Notes under the pieces: model-generated
What the model saw: the letters and a program-made list of their open reading frames with translations, nothing else
Told to the model about the DNA's origin: nothing
The model's database searches: none
In this document: positions 1 to 11,790 of the stretch, one piece after another
How the letters are laid out: each line of letters opens with the position of its first letter
Numbering within the stretch: position 1 is the first letter of the stretch
Made by a program: the position numbers and the translations under genes
Source of the DNA: Capsicum annuum
Taxonomy: Eukaryota; Streptophyta; Magnoliopsida; Solanales; Solanaceae
Assembly: GCF_002878395.1 (NCBI RefSeq)
Contig: NC_061115.1
Location: 154,746,944-154,810,943, forward strand
DNA: 64,000 bases
Direction of reading: 5' to 3'

Positions 1-954
1 AGGTGTTGAATTATTAAAACTAAATATCTGTTAGCTAAAGACTGAACCTCCAAGGATAAATAACACTCCTGGGTAAAGATATGAACCAAACTCTCCATAT
101 TAGTCGACTTTTAACTCAAGGAATCCGCAACCACATTAACCTTTCTCAATAGTACAAAATAGTTATGTTATAATCCTTAAGAAACTCAAGACAACACTTT
201 ACCTCTTATTTAGGTCTCTCATATGAAGATAGACCTAAGGCAATGATGATTAGATTAAATCTCAAAAGATACTCCATATATGTAATGATGCCATAACTTC
301 AACATAAACATTACGGGTACCAACTCCAAATCATGGGTACAGTAATTATTCTAATAAGGTTTTAACTAACGAGAGGCATAAACAATCACCTTACCTTTTT
401 GTATCAAGACCACACCCAAATGAATACCTAAAGCATCACAAATTATAGTAAAGCCCAAAGGCTCCTTTTGCAAAGTCTAGATAAGAGCTAAAGTCAACAG
501 CTCATTAAGATTTGAAAGCTATTCTCACACTATTCAACCATTGAAAAACTATTTTTTTCTGAGTCAACTTGGTTAATGGAGCCGAAATAGATAAGAAACC
601 CTCTACAAAACACCAATAATAACCCACTAAACCAATGAAACTCTAAATTTTGGTAGGAGAAGTAGGTCTAGCCCAGTCACAAATCATCACAATCTTGGTC
701 GGATCAACCATATACCATCCTTAGTCACAACACGACCCAAGAAAGAGATAGAACCCAACCAAAACTCACACATAGAAACTTAGCATACAACTTCTCATCA
801 TGCAATCTCTGAAGCACAAGCTTCAACTACTTGATAGAGTCAACTTCACTCTTGTAATAAATAAAGATGTCATCTATAAATACAATAAAAAAAGAGTCGA
901 GATACAGTCAAAATAGCTGGTTTATAAGCTCTATGAACTCTGTAAGGGCGCTGT
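1..954 (-). pseudogene. Gyp-A: Ty3/gypsy pol fragment (RNase H and 3' half of RT)
   Basis: Reading the minus strand from 954 downward gives a reverse-transcriptase FIDDI active-site block near 870-890. It is followed by the RT thumb/connection and an RNase H domain (about 250-560) with readable pieces of the FQWS..F..LK and KVI.Y core. Near 100-170 there is a KANVVADSLS-like motif that ends the RNase H domain of plant gypsy elements. Stops and frameshifts occur in all frames, so it is not functional. The window edge truncates it at position 1, and the Ath-1 LTR cuts it abruptly at 954/955. It is closely related in content to Gyp-B (14703 onward) but overlaps it, so the two are separate copies and not two halves of one element. 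Assignment to Ty3/gypsy is firm; the lineage is uncertain. Confidence 0.8.
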
Positions 955-2414
955 TGATGATGTCCAAACACACCTCTTCTCAGATAATGATATGGTTGTT
1001 GTTAAACTATAGTAACCTAATAAACGTTGGGGTCAAATCCTACAGGAACACATGGAATTGTACATCTCAATAGCTGTAGTTAATGCACAGAACAAGAAAA
1101 GTAAATGGGGATTTTGATATAGTAATCTCTAGTAAGTAACTATATTAACTTTGATTGAAATGGGTGTAGGTGAATACTAGGGTTGTGTTCCACCTGGATT
1201 CTCAACTTCGTAGGCTTATTGTGCTTTCTTGAACAAACCTATAACCTTACTTATAGAATTGATAATTATGTACCTTTTATAGTCTTTTGGACGAGAAGAA
1301 ATAGTTTACCCTTAACCTTTTGAGTCTCAACATATTCTTTACTAACCCTTATCTTGATCACAGTTAACTATTACCTTTTGAATCTCTAGTTATTAGATGA
1401 AATCTAACTATCTTACTAAGATAGAACCTAGAATCGTGGATCAATAATTCAACTCTAAATTACTGTTGTCTTTATCTTTTCCTAGTTACTACTCCTCTTT
1501 TGGAGTAAGTAGAAATATCTACGCGGGATCGTAATGTGTTCATCTATTAAGAAAACTATTATAATGAAGATAAAGCAATAATTGCATGTGTGTCAGTTCA
1601 GAACAACAATGTCACTTTCCCTACTTCGCAATTTTGCCAGGGTTTTTACAACCTTAGCTATAGGCTTTAGCCGCTCATGCTTTTAAAGAAATTAATATCA
1701 TTCATAACTTAAAGCATAGATGAAATGACAGTGATAAGAAGTATAAGAACCTACAATACTAACTGAATTAATCAACTGAAGTCAATACAAAAGAATTGCA
1801 AGATTAAAATAGGATCTTGAAATTAAAATAAGTTTATAAGTATCAAAAGTGTGTAACTCCTTCTAAAAAAACACATAAAGGGTATTTATAGTACAAGAGG
1901 AAACCCTAAAACCAAAGCTCAAATAAAATTAGAGAAAACTGGGTCGGTGGCCACATGTGGTCTGTTCCTATGCTCTGACCCTAGGCACATATAGTACCTG
2001 CGATCCTAACCCTGGGCGCAGGTGCAGGACACAGGTAGAGGATGAAAAATCCTGCAAGTTTAGCTCTCGAGAATTTTGACTTTTGGCACTTGCTTTGTCT
2101 ACCTGTGGTGTGTAGGCCCTACATTGGGTCCGTAAGTTGAATTAGTAAGTGTAGGGAGTCATATTTTTGGATCTTATTCGATTCTCGAACATGATTTGAT
2201 CACAATCAAGTTGGAAAGTTTCCAGAACATCCATAATTGCTCCAAAAAAGTAGCCAAAAACACTTTTTTTTTATGTTTTTCATGAACTTAGCATCCAAAT
2301 CATGATTTCCTGCAAAACATACCCAAAAAGTATTATATCTAACAAAATAACCTCAGAAACCCACATATTTTCCTCATTTTAACGTTGAAAGTATTATATT
2401 TCTATAGCACATCA
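955..2414 (-). repeat. Ath-1 3' LTR
   Basis: On the minus strand it starts TGATGTGCTATAG and ends GACATCATCA, giving TG...CA ends and about 1460 bp. The other end of the element (9655 onward) repeats the same sequence in the same order, with the same internal blocks such as a gaaaccctaaaaccaaag stretch near 1900 and 10600. The plus-strand copy at 13311-14702 belongs to the same family. Around 1965-2030 it carries GC-richer words ACCTGCG and CGCAGGT in inverted arrangement, typical of this LTR family. Confidence 0.85.
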
Positions 2415-2430
2415 ACACCCTTAACTTAGA
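2415..2430 (-). other. Ath-1 polypurine tract
   Basis: Immediately upstream of the 3' LTR start, the minus strand reads CTAAGTTAAGGGTGT. The same tract, CTAAGTTGAGGGTGT, precedes the plus-strand LTR of Ath-2 at 13296-13310. Position and conservation identify it as the priming site for plus-strand DNA synthesis. Confidence 0.7.
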
Positions 2431-3949
2431 ATGTCTGCATGTGCTTAGGCAAAAAAACACAAGAAAAATAAAAATGACACTTAACTAGGAGTATCTAAGC
2501 TATTCAAGGCAGTTAGTTAACACATTAAAGTCAAATTACAACATCCCCCTCCTATCTCACTTTTCAAAACAAAATATGTAGGCACATCAAGCACAACAAT
2601 GTGACATGATACGATCAAGGTATGGAAATTATATTAGCAACAGAAAACCACTCATATGTACAAGTTACACTATCCAAAACAAGCAAATACTTAATAATAT
2701 GACTCAAGTGCCCTCACAACAAAGATGTCCCACTCACTCATATGAAATAATGCATGTCAAGGCAGGAACGGTCATGAGACACTCACACTCAAAAGAGAAG
2801 TTCCAATAAATGTATGTCAAATACCATTGGCTTGCCCTTATTTTCTTTATCTTAGTCTTTAGATAGTCAAGTTAGGATCACTATAGGACTTTTATCGTCT
2901 TGTAATGTAGGCTGGGGGGTTGGGATGGTACATAGAGACACATAAAGTAACTAAACATCCTTGGAACTACACTAACCTTATAGTCTCACGTACTAGCCAA
3001 TTTTCTTTTATTCCACCCTTATTTCTCTCTTTTTAGTTTATTGCACATTCAGGTTGGGTGTGGTTTAATTATTCTTTCTTTTTAACTTTTGTTCACAATT
3101 TTTCTTCTCTTTTTAATTTCTTTTGTTACCACGCCCTGCCTTACTAACTTTTCCCCCTTACTTTACCTTTTTACATACTCATTTTACACTACGCATCCCT
3201 ATGATAGCCACCCTTAACTTAGGCATTTTGCCTGAGTTGAGGTACATAATGGCCAAGGAGGACCAGGACCAAACCAGGTTCATTGCAACATAAATGGGAA
3301 GATGAACAGTAAAATAAGAAAAATAGGATACAATGCTCAAAACAGGGATCAAGGGATACAATTCACACATGGAAAGTCATTTGGGCTAAAAGTGGACTAA
3401 AATAAAAAGCATCCTATTATCTTTTCCTAATCGACTATCCTACAACCTAGGCAACACTAACCAAGAAAGCTATGAATTTAACACTCAATGGGATTTAAGT
3501 AGTATCTCACACACACATGAAATAGAGTCACATCACAAGCTACTACCTATCTAGTTCATAAAATTATTTAGAAATGATTATCATGTCCCTAATTCTAATG
3601 CCTTAAGAAGATCCACTTTGTTCATACATATATATATCCACACAGTTCTAAAATGAAAATATTTGAAGGGATATCAAAAATCAATCGAAACATGACTATT
3701 GCTTTAAATATTTAAAAATCTCCTAATTATACAAAAATAAAAAAAATAAAATAAAACACAATACAATACAAAATTATCCTAGACATGCCAGTTCTACAAT
3801 AATACCGCGACTGATGGGAAAAGAAGTACTGCAACAAAAACACGCGGTGATATGGTATGCTCACCTTTAACTAAAAACTATGCACTATCATTAATGAGAT
3901 AAATCAAAGTAAAAAAGAGGTAAGTGAGAACATACCTAGGATGCACTAG
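2431..3949 (-). other. Ath-1 long 3' noncoding region
   Basis: This stretch lies between the 3' ORF and the PPT and holds no coding similarity that I recognise. It matches the equivalent region of Ath-2 (about 11791-13295) in reverse orientation, so it is an authentic element part. At about 3211-3243 it carries a stem-loop (AACTTAGGCA / TGCCTGAGTT arms, one mismatch). The 3' arm of this stem-loop, in element sense, repeats the PPT core AAGTTAAGGGTG. T-rich runs occur at 3000-3180. Confidence 0.6.
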
Positions 3950-6174
3950 GAACCCAAATCATAAGCATCCTCGGATGGGGGCATATCAGCTGGCGAAGGC
4001 AGTGGTGGCAGCAGTGTACAACTAGATAATACACTTGCTTCTATAGATGCATGCCTCTGCCTATCGACAAATACAAACTCTATTGAATTATGCCTAGCCT
4101 TTTTAACAGTCTGGTCATAGGCAAATTAGGGTGTTCCAAGTCATCTATGTGACCTATATTGGCCCCAACTGCTGGGACCTTCTCAACATCCTCCATGAAG
4201 AAATTAAACTATCTTGGTGTACAGGAAGGTAATATCTAAATCACATGGGTGTATAATTAATGGAGTGGCTGCAACACGATTCTCTATGATAGAGCGTACC
4301 TCTGCTCATGTTACATTAAACTCCTTTCTCATCTAGGCTAGATTTGATGCAACTGTCTCTATATATCGGGTTGTAACCTATATCTAAAACTCATTGAGCC
4401 ATGTCTAGAAATTAGCAGGTAGCCCGAACAATGCAGTACTTAGTGATGCCTCTTATCAAGCCTCCACCAATTCAAATCTAGTCCTAACCCCTAATCTCAT
4501 CTGATTATAGATGGTAGTCATTTCAGTATCTACAACCCTCACCTTAGCATTGGTGGTCCTTGAACTATCAACTAAGCTCTGCAAAAAATCACTAGATATA
4601 GTGATCATACCTGAATAAAAAGCTATAGTGGATGGGAGAGTTGTCTCTAAAGGCATACTAACCAACTCTGAGGCAAACCTAGGGCTAAAGAAGAAGTAGT
4701 TGGTGTCCCTTTACCTGCGTACTAGAGTATGGATCCTCTCTTTTCTCCCTTATCTCCATATCAATAAACCTTGATATTCCTCTTTAGGCTTTGTGAAAAC
4801 TGTTGTGCCTCGGTCTAGGCCTATGGTATTGTTCCCTGCTATCTCGATCTCCTAGAAGTGCCTGGACGTGCCAGATCCTTTATAGTCTTTGTCTGCATAG
4901 TCTCTACATAAGTACCCTCTCGTCTGCACCTGATATCTCAAGCACACTGGCATTATCTCTGAATCATGCAAAGAAATAAAAAATAAGTCAACTCTCTAAA
5001 TTCTCTATCATGTGAATCATACCTGAGGATGGCAGCAAAACCAATAACATAACCGACTATAATACAAGTTGCTCCCTTCTACGTCAACATATAATCTAAA
5101 GAAATGGGTATTAGTTGGTATCTAATCAACAAATACCAAATCTTGGCATCAAATGTTAATAGACCCTTCTTGATCACAACATGCCCGTCAATCTATAGGG
5201 TCGCATCACCTAAAGGTAAAATATAACCTAGCCATCTCTACCCTCTTTTGTTGGTTCTCAGACCTCTGCATGATATGTTGATTATGTGTGGCCCCTAGTC
5301 TATGGTCACACTCAGCTATAGATGTAGTAGTAATGTAATTTGGGCTGAAGATAACTCTGTAGATAGTCTCTGTCAATGTATCAACTTTAACCCCTCTAAC
5401 CAGTGTAAGATCAAGCTGTGGCTGCCTCACAAATCTCACTAGGACTGGATGTCTGTGCATAGGAATTACTATTCTAGCTCTGTAAGATGCATAAAATTCT
5501 TGTGTGATAGTTGGTTGTAAGAATCGAGTGGCCTACTCGATCTAGCCTTGATAGTTCAATTGAGCACTCTTCATAAATATACCTGGTATGCTTACCTGCT
5601 TCTTAAACTCGACTGTTGATATCCTATATCTCTCATAACCCTTCCATATACCACCTCTAATGTCCCTCCTTAGGAGGTGTATCTGAGGCATATACGAGAG
5701 CGAGACTCTGTCTCTGTTGCACTAAATCATTATGGGTAGCCTGTTCTATACCCTTCTTAAATGGGGGTACATCTATTTTTTATACATGAGTATTGGTACC
5801 CTCCTCAGACTGGGGCACCACTGATGGCTTCTCTCACTCTACCTCATCAGATAAATCCTGGGACCCCTTCTCAAACTGGGGGGTCTTGACCAACAACCTA
5901 TGGAGTAGACTTGAAATCTGTCTCCTTATAATCATTATCGTTATCAGGTGAAGGAGTGTGGAGTGTTGAATCCTTTTTAACTTTATTTATAGCCTGGATG
6001 CATCTGTTTGAGCAGCCTAGCATGTCTATCCTCTCATGACTCTGTATGTCACCCTACTACAATGTCTCTATGTCACTGCTTCGAGTACTCCTTCACTGAT
6101 CCACTAGGATTGGGAGATTCTGTATGTCTTCTTAAGGTAGCAACCTTCATCTTATTCACCTCCTTAGGTGTCAT
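3950..6174 (-). pseudogene. Ath-1 3' ORF: plant-transposon-protein domain, degraded
   Basis: A start at 6174 gives MTPKEVNKMKVATLRRHTES and then many stops. The best-preserved segment (5460 to 5206, minus) contains HPVLVRFVRQPQLDLTLVRG and then FSPNY and AECDHRLGA. I recognise this as the conserved block of the 'putative plant transposon protein' domain found downstream of pol or protease in Athila-type elements of Solanaceae. The following 300 bp continue the domain in shifted frames. The region around 4456-4665 is a low-similarity, possibly helical segment, and the C-terminus near 3960-4030 is Pro/Ser-rich. The function of this ORF family is not established; it is sometimes discussed as env-like. 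The equivalent C-terminal part is present in Ath-2 at 10989-11790. Confidence 0.6.
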
Positions 6175-7459
6175 ATGTACCTAAAAAACCAATTATTAGT
6201 CACCAACGAAAGTGAGGGATAGCAAAAGTTGAAGAGAAACTCAAAATTTGTAAATTTGAAAATTTTACCCAATTTTCACACCCCTATAACCTATTTGAAT
6301 TCCCAACAAGTCCAATGTGAAAATACCTATCGTAAATCCTTAGCTTTCAAAGTAAACAAACATGCTTAACTAGTGGTATTACTTTTGTTCGTTCAAGTTC
6401 AACTTTCGGTTGGGGCCTAACTTTAGATTTTTCTTCAAAATAAGGCCCTACATTATGATTATAGGCTACTTCAAGGATCCTATATACAAGCATGATAGAT
6501 TCTATATATTTTGTGATAGAATACACATATAAACTTGTCTAAACAATATATAGATCAATACATAACCTTTTGGAGCCCTAAAAGTTACCTCTTTTATGAT
6601 GAACTGGAAGCGAATAATGAAGATCTCAAGAAAAACCAAAGTTGAAACTTGTTTTTACCATGTTGGGACAAGTTGGTTCTCAAGTAAGTATCAATTTAGC
6701 CTTTACTTAAGTCTGGGGTTAGTTTGTGTTTTAAGAGGGAAGTTTGAATTCAAAAAGAATAGTAAAGTTTTGAGGATCAGAATGAGTTAGAATGAGGTTA
6801 AAGTTGTTTAAATATATGTGGGGAGCTATTTTAGGTCATGTGTAAGTGTTGGTGGGCCTAAAATTTTAATAAAAAAGTAGGCCCAATTTTGACCTAGCAG
6901 CGTCTTGTACTTGCGGCTAGGCTTTAGATGTAGGTGCCACTTGCAGCTAGCAGGTGATGGCCGCATGTGCCAAGCCAAAAATTTTGACCTACTTTCCTAC
7001 ACTCCAAACTTGGAATTTTGATGTTTTACCAGCTACTTATGTCCCGTAACCTAAGTTTAAGGTCCCAACAGTAAAATTGGATGCCAAATGTCCATAACTT
7101 TCCATTTTTCATCCTCAAAATTTCCAATTTTCAACTTATTACTCAACTTACCATGTGGGACTTGTGACCATGATGGGTTGATTACATATTACACATACCA
7201 AGAAATCAATAAATGTAGCAATTTTTACCGTATTTTGGGTAAGAACAAGATCTAAAAGCCTACAAAAAGGAAAACAACAAAAATCTAAACATAAATAATG
7301 GGTTTCTTCTCACTCTGAGCTTGATTTAATGTTGTGGCACGATGTGGGTATATTGGTTACTCTGACTTCACCAACAAGCCCATGGGTTGCCTCCCATGCA
7401 GTGCTTGATTACACTTCATGGTACGAAGTGGGTATCTTGACTACTCAAAATTCATCCAG
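6175..7459 (-). other. Ath-1 spacer between protease and 3' ORF
   Basis: There is no recognisable RT, RNase H or integrase here, although pol occupies this place in autonomous Athila elements. At 7319-7450 it carries a partial tandem repeat with an 84-bp period (GCTTGATT...GTGG(C/T)A(C/T)GA(T/A)GTGGGTAT). It includes the phrase GGGTTGCCTCCCATGCAGTG (7384-7403), which I recall as a recurrent noncoding motif of plant LTR elements. Around 6890-6960 there are GC-richer words (cttgcggctagg, cagctagcagg) similar in style to those of the LTR. Confidence 0.55.
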
Positions 7460-7890
7460 ATACCTATAAGAGTACCCTCTAGGGCCATTAATACAATCAA
7501 TCACCGATACTACCCTCATGTTGGTTTATTGCTTCATTGACTTTTGGATGTCGAATGTAAACTCTTAATTATTGACTCAAAATTTCAGCCACCTTTCTCC
7601 ATGTCAACCATAGCTTTACCTGTGGCCATAAATGGTTTTCCCAATATAATGTGAATCTCGATGTCAACTTCAGAGTTCAGAATGATAAAGTAAGCTGGAA
7701 AGATAAATTTATCCACCCTCACAATCACATCAAATGAGATTCCCACAGGTGTCTTCACTGTGCGATCAACCATCAACAGCCTTGTTGAAGTCGATTTCGA
7801 AGGGTTCAAGACCAATTACTTGAATACTGCCAATGACGTCAAATTAATATTGGCTCCTAAGTCACACAAAGCTCTGGAAAATTGGGATGT
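7460..7890 (-). pseudogene. Ath-1 retropepsin (Athila-type protease)
   Basis: The minus strand reads a CDLGANINLMSLAVFKLIG block, with the catalytic D-L-G-A at about 7851-7863 in the place of the DSGA/DLGA triad of Athila proteases. The 76-residue open stretch 7815-7585 follows. It contains LMVDRTVKTPVGISFDVIVR, VDKFIFPAYFIIL, then ILGKPFMATGKAMVDMEKGG, the typical C-terminal half of the domain (IILGRPFLATGRA-like). The tail VNNQEFTFDIQ-like sequence continues to about 7460. The protease would process the Gag polyprotein in the virus-like particle. The catalytic Asp is retained, but frameshifts separate the halves. Confidence 0.8.
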
Positions 7891-9544
7891 GTAGTGAATG
7901 CTTTGGGATCACCCTTTTTCTGCGCCAAAGACCTAGTCATGATTGCATTGCAGTGGTACACACCATCAATATCCTCAATTATCACTTCTTTCTTCTTTGT
8001 GACCAATTCTTTCATGAACTTGGCGTATCTAGGCATCTGCTTTAACGCCTCAAGAAGAGGTATGTTCAAGTTCAATTCTTTTAGTATCTCAATAAATTGC
8101 TTGAACTTACATTCTTTTTTATTTTACCTAGATCTTTGTGGATATGGTAGGGGTGTCTCGAAATTTGTCTAAACTCTGCTTCAATGACCAAACCCTTACC
8201 TTTGTCTTTAGCAGCTTTACCTTTATCACCTGTAAACTTCTCGAACTCAACAACAGATGTCTCATCATTTGCATCTTCTATAGTAGGTTATGGGAGATCT
8301 ATAGTAGTGATACTACTCCTCGTTGTAATAGCAAGTACATGATCGTAGTTTTTTGAATTTTTCACCGTGTTTCTCGGAAGGGTACCTAGATGCCTCTGGT
8401 TCAAAGTTGCTGGCATCTACCCAAACTGGTGCTCTAACTACTAGATAGCAATGGTGTTTGACTAGACCTTCTGGGTCAATCCTAAAATATAGTCCTTAAT
8501 CTCCTTAAGGCTGATCTCTTGATTTTCTTGACCCTTTACCAGCTTAGCAAGCATCTCTTCTATTCTAGATTTTGTATTTTGTCTACCAGGTAGAATATAC
8601 CTATATCCTTTCTCTCTATAGCCATCTTTCTTTCTCCAGTCACTATCTCGCTCTCTACTATGATCTCTATATTGGTCATAGTAGTTCTGACATTGGTTCC
8701 CTTTCCCTTAGGCATAAAAACCCACCTTCTGGAGATTAAGATAATTTTCTTTCTCTTTTAATTTTGACTCATACGCTTTGGAAGCTGAACCTTATATTGT
8801 TACGGCATTTACTTTCTAAAAGTCACTACTATAAGCTACTTTGCTAGTATCCCAAGATTATTTCTTAGCAATTCAATATCTTAAGCTACTGTGTCATCAG
8901 TTACTTTCTGGTCGTAGGATGAACCAATAGCATAAGTTTTAGATCCCTTCTTAGCCTCTCGAGTTTGCCACCCTCAGTTAGTGAGTGAAATCTAGTCTAG
9001 CAGCTTCCAATCTACCTCCCAACATAGTCTTCTAAAAGCTCCTCCAGTTATGGTGTCTTCCGAGGCATTAGAATCGAAGGTCAAGGCTTTGCAGAATATC
9101 TTCAGTAAGATCTTCCCTAACAATCAATGGTTGGCCACCATACTCAGTTCTTCTTGAACCTGAACCATGCCTCATACATAGACTCTGACTGCAATTACCT
9201 GATATTATAAATCTCGTCCTTAAGCTACAACATCCTTGATGATATCCAAGTGCTGCTCGATGGTCTACTACTTGTCTCTGCTCAACTAGCTCTGCCTCCC
9301 TATCTATCCGCTGATCTTCTTACATTGCCCTTCTCTCGGATTTAACTTGAGCTAAAAGCTCACCGGTCTGACATTCAACAATATCTTATACTTTTTTAGG
9401 AGGAAGGGGAGGTATAACATTACGAACCCCTTCAAGAGGTTCATCTATTTTCTGCTCAGACATCCTACTAGGAGTTTGTAGGATCCTCTCTGGATTTAGA
9501 CTCATGGTAAGTAAGGGATTTCCTCTACTCCGTGTGTTAGGCAT
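7857..9544 (-). pseudogene. Ath-1 gag, degraded
   Basis: The start ATG at 9544 gives MPNTRSRGNPLLTMSLNPER, 84 bases downstream of the primer site, which fits an Athila gag start. Many stops follow. Near 8580-8460 the frame reads IEEMLAKLVKGQENQEISLK-like sequence, corresponding to the coiled-coil-like linker of Athila gag. At 8075-7857 it reads NIPLLEALKQMPRYAKFMKE followed by LVTKKK, the conserved gag/protease junction motif. Gag would form the particle shell. No zinc knuckle was recognised. It is a pseudogene, but family assignment is good because of the two conserved blocks and the order relative to the protease. Confidence 0.7.
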
Positions 9545-9627
9545 ATACCGATGTATCCCCAACTATGAACAAAAACAAAACTAAAAACCCAAAAAATGCA
9601 AAAAATACAAATCACAAATTAAAATCG

Positions 9628-9650
9628 TGTTCCTTGGCAACAACGCCAAA
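9628..9650 (-). other. Ath-1 primer binding site (tRNA-Asp-like)
   Basis: The minus strand reads TTTGGCGTTGTTGCCAAGGAA a few bases inside the 5' LTR end. This is close to TGGCGCCGTTGCCGGGGA, the tRNA-Asp-complementary site of Athila elements. It carries a few substitutions, some in GC positions that suggest decay of methylated cytosines. Confidence 0.75.
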
Positions 9651-9654
9651 ATTT

Positions 9655-10988
9655 TGATGATATCCAAACAATACCTCCTCTTAGATGATGATATGGCCGC
9701 TCTCAAAATATAGTAACCTAATAAGGGTTTGGGTCGAATCCCAAGGGAATACGTGAAATCATAGATCTCAGCACTTGTAGTCAATAGGAAGAACAAGAAA
9801 AGTAAAAGAGGGGTTTGATATAGTAATCTCGAGCAAGTAACTAAATTAACTTCTGTTCAAATCAGTGTAGGTGAACACTAGGATTTTGTCCCCCCTATCT
9901 TTTCAACTCTATAGGCTTATCGTGATTTGCTAAACCAACCTAATACCTTGTATGTAGAATCGATAAGTTATGTACCTTCTACAGTCTTTTGGGTGAGTAT
10001 AAGGATTTCACCCTTTACCTTTTGAGTTTCAGGATGTCGCTTTACTAACCCTTATCTTGATGTCAGTTAACTGCTACTTTTTGAGTATCTAGTTATCAGA
10101 TGAAATCTAACCATCTTACTAAGATAGAACCTAGAAGCGTGGATCGACAGTTAAACTCAAAAGTACTGTTGTCTTTATCTTTTCCTAGTCACTACTCTTC
10201 TTTTTGTAAAAGTAGCAATATCTAGGCGGGATCATTATATGTGAACCCATTAAGAAAACAATTATAATAAAGATAAAGTAATACATGCATGAGTATCAGT
10301 TCAGAACAATAAGAACACTTCCCTTACTTCGTCAATCCTCCTGGATTTCGACAACCCTAGCTATGGGATTTAGACGCTTATGCTTGTGAAGAAATGAATA
10401 TCATTCATAATTGAAAGCATATATGAACTCATAATGATAAGAAGTATAAAAACCCACAATCCTAACTAAATTAATCAACTGAAGTCAATACAAGAGAATC
10501 CCAAGATAAAAATCAAATCTTGGAATCAAAATACTTTTGTGAGTAGCACAAGTGTGTAACTCCTAATAAAAAACACATAAAGGGTATTTATAGTGTAAGA
10601 GGAAACCCTAAAACCAAAGCCTAAAAAAATAGGATAAAACTAAGTTGGTGTCCACATATGGTGTGTACCTGTGCCCTAACCCTGGGCACAGGTAGTACCT
10701 ACGGCCTAACCCTCGCTGCAGGTAGCAGATGAAAAAATTCTTCAAGTTTAGTTCTTGGGATTTTGGACTTTTGATACTTTCTTTGCCTACCTGCGGTCCA
10801 TAGGTTGACTTAGTAAGTACTATTAGTCATCTTTTAAGCTCTTTTTGGATTCTCGAACATGCTTTGATTACGATAAAATCGAAAAATGTCCCAAACATCC
10901 ATAATTTCTCCAAAGTATCCAAAAACACCTTTTTTTACAAACTTAGTATCCAAAACATGATTTCTTGCAAAACATACCCAAAAAATAT
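9655..10988 (-). repeat. Ath-1 5' LTR, truncated at its outer end
   Basis: The inner end is TGATGATATCCAAACA on the plus strand, the counterpart of 955. Homology to the 3' LTR continues to about 10985 (TGCAAAACATACCCAAAAA) and then stops. The last ~75 bp of the LTR, including its TG terminus, are missing and are replaced by Ath-2 sequence. At 10667-10693 it has a perfect inverted repeat: arms ACCTGTGCCC and GGGCACAGGT with a 7-nt loop. Confidence 0.8.
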
Positions 10989-11790
10989 AGAGAAACAGAT
11001 AAAGTCCCCCAAGATGAGTACATAAATTGGGGGGACCCCAGCCACATCTACTTCAGTTCCAGCTTCTGCTAAGGAGACAGTTGACATCTGTATTGGCCTC
11101 TCTACCCTCTACTATAGATGCTGCTATAAGTATGGTTTTTGTATCACATGAGCTTTTGCAGTTCTTGGTATGTAGTTAGAGAGTCACCATTGCTCGGGTA
11201 GAGAATGTTGAGTCTGAGATGCCATCATTGTATGGGCAGATTCTGCTTGGATCCAGACGAAACTTAAGGCGTCAGAGATGAGATTACAAACTGCACACAA
11301 GGCTGAGATATCAAAGTTCTGAGCTGAGGTGTATGCCCATATAAATTCTTTTATAGGATGAGTGTCAGCTCAATTCAATTATATTGAGGCACCCAATTTG
11401 GGTGAGATTAGATAGGAGGTGGCCATACTATAGGTATAGATATACTATCTTACTGAAAGCACCATTTTATTCATCCCTCTAATTATACCTTTAGTTGCTC
11501 AGCTAGCACCTCTACGTTGACCTAGATGCTTTGATTAATTGACGGATGATGATGAGATGGTCCCCATAGTTGGGACCATTAGAGGCAGAAAGATGGAGTT
11601 TTAGGATCTTAATATACTATTTGACCAGACCTTGAAATAGGCCAAACGTGATTTAAGGAGACTAACTTTGCTGATAGGCAAAGACATACCAAGATTACTG
11701 CGGGTACATGTTCTAGTAGTGCACCGCCACCACTACTACCTCTGCTAATTGTGATACCCCTACATGGGTATGATCCAGAAACGAACGCCT
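10989..11790 (+). pseudogene. Ath-2 plant-transposon-protein ORF, C-terminal remnant
   Basis: It is homologous to Ath-1 minus strand from about 4700 down to 3940, and both end in the same stretch before a conserved AGGTATGT-C-TCA sequence (11798 onward; 3930 on the minus strand). The region is Ser/Pro-rich with many stops. The conserved core domain seen at 5206-5460 is not present here because the copy is 5'-truncated. Confidence 0.5.

Larger units (their letters stand above)
955..10988 (-). mobile_element. Ath-1: Athila-type, pol-less LTR retrotransposon (minus strand, 5' LTR truncated)
   Basis: The element runs on the minus strand: 5' LTR (9655-10988, incomplete), primer site (about 9628-9650), gag (9544 down to about 8080), protease (to about 7460), spacer, plant-transposon-protein ORF (6174 to about 3950), long 3' noncoding region, PPT and 3' LTR (955-2414). 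The primer site resembles the tRNA-Asp-complementary site of Athila elements, and the protease has Athila-type sequence. Only about 1.3 kb lies between the end of the protease and the 3' ORF, and I could recognise no RT, RNase H or integrase in it. The element therefore looks non-autonomous. It inserted into the RT region of Gyp-A. No clean TSD can be read because the outer end of the 5' LTR is missing. Confidence 0.75.
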
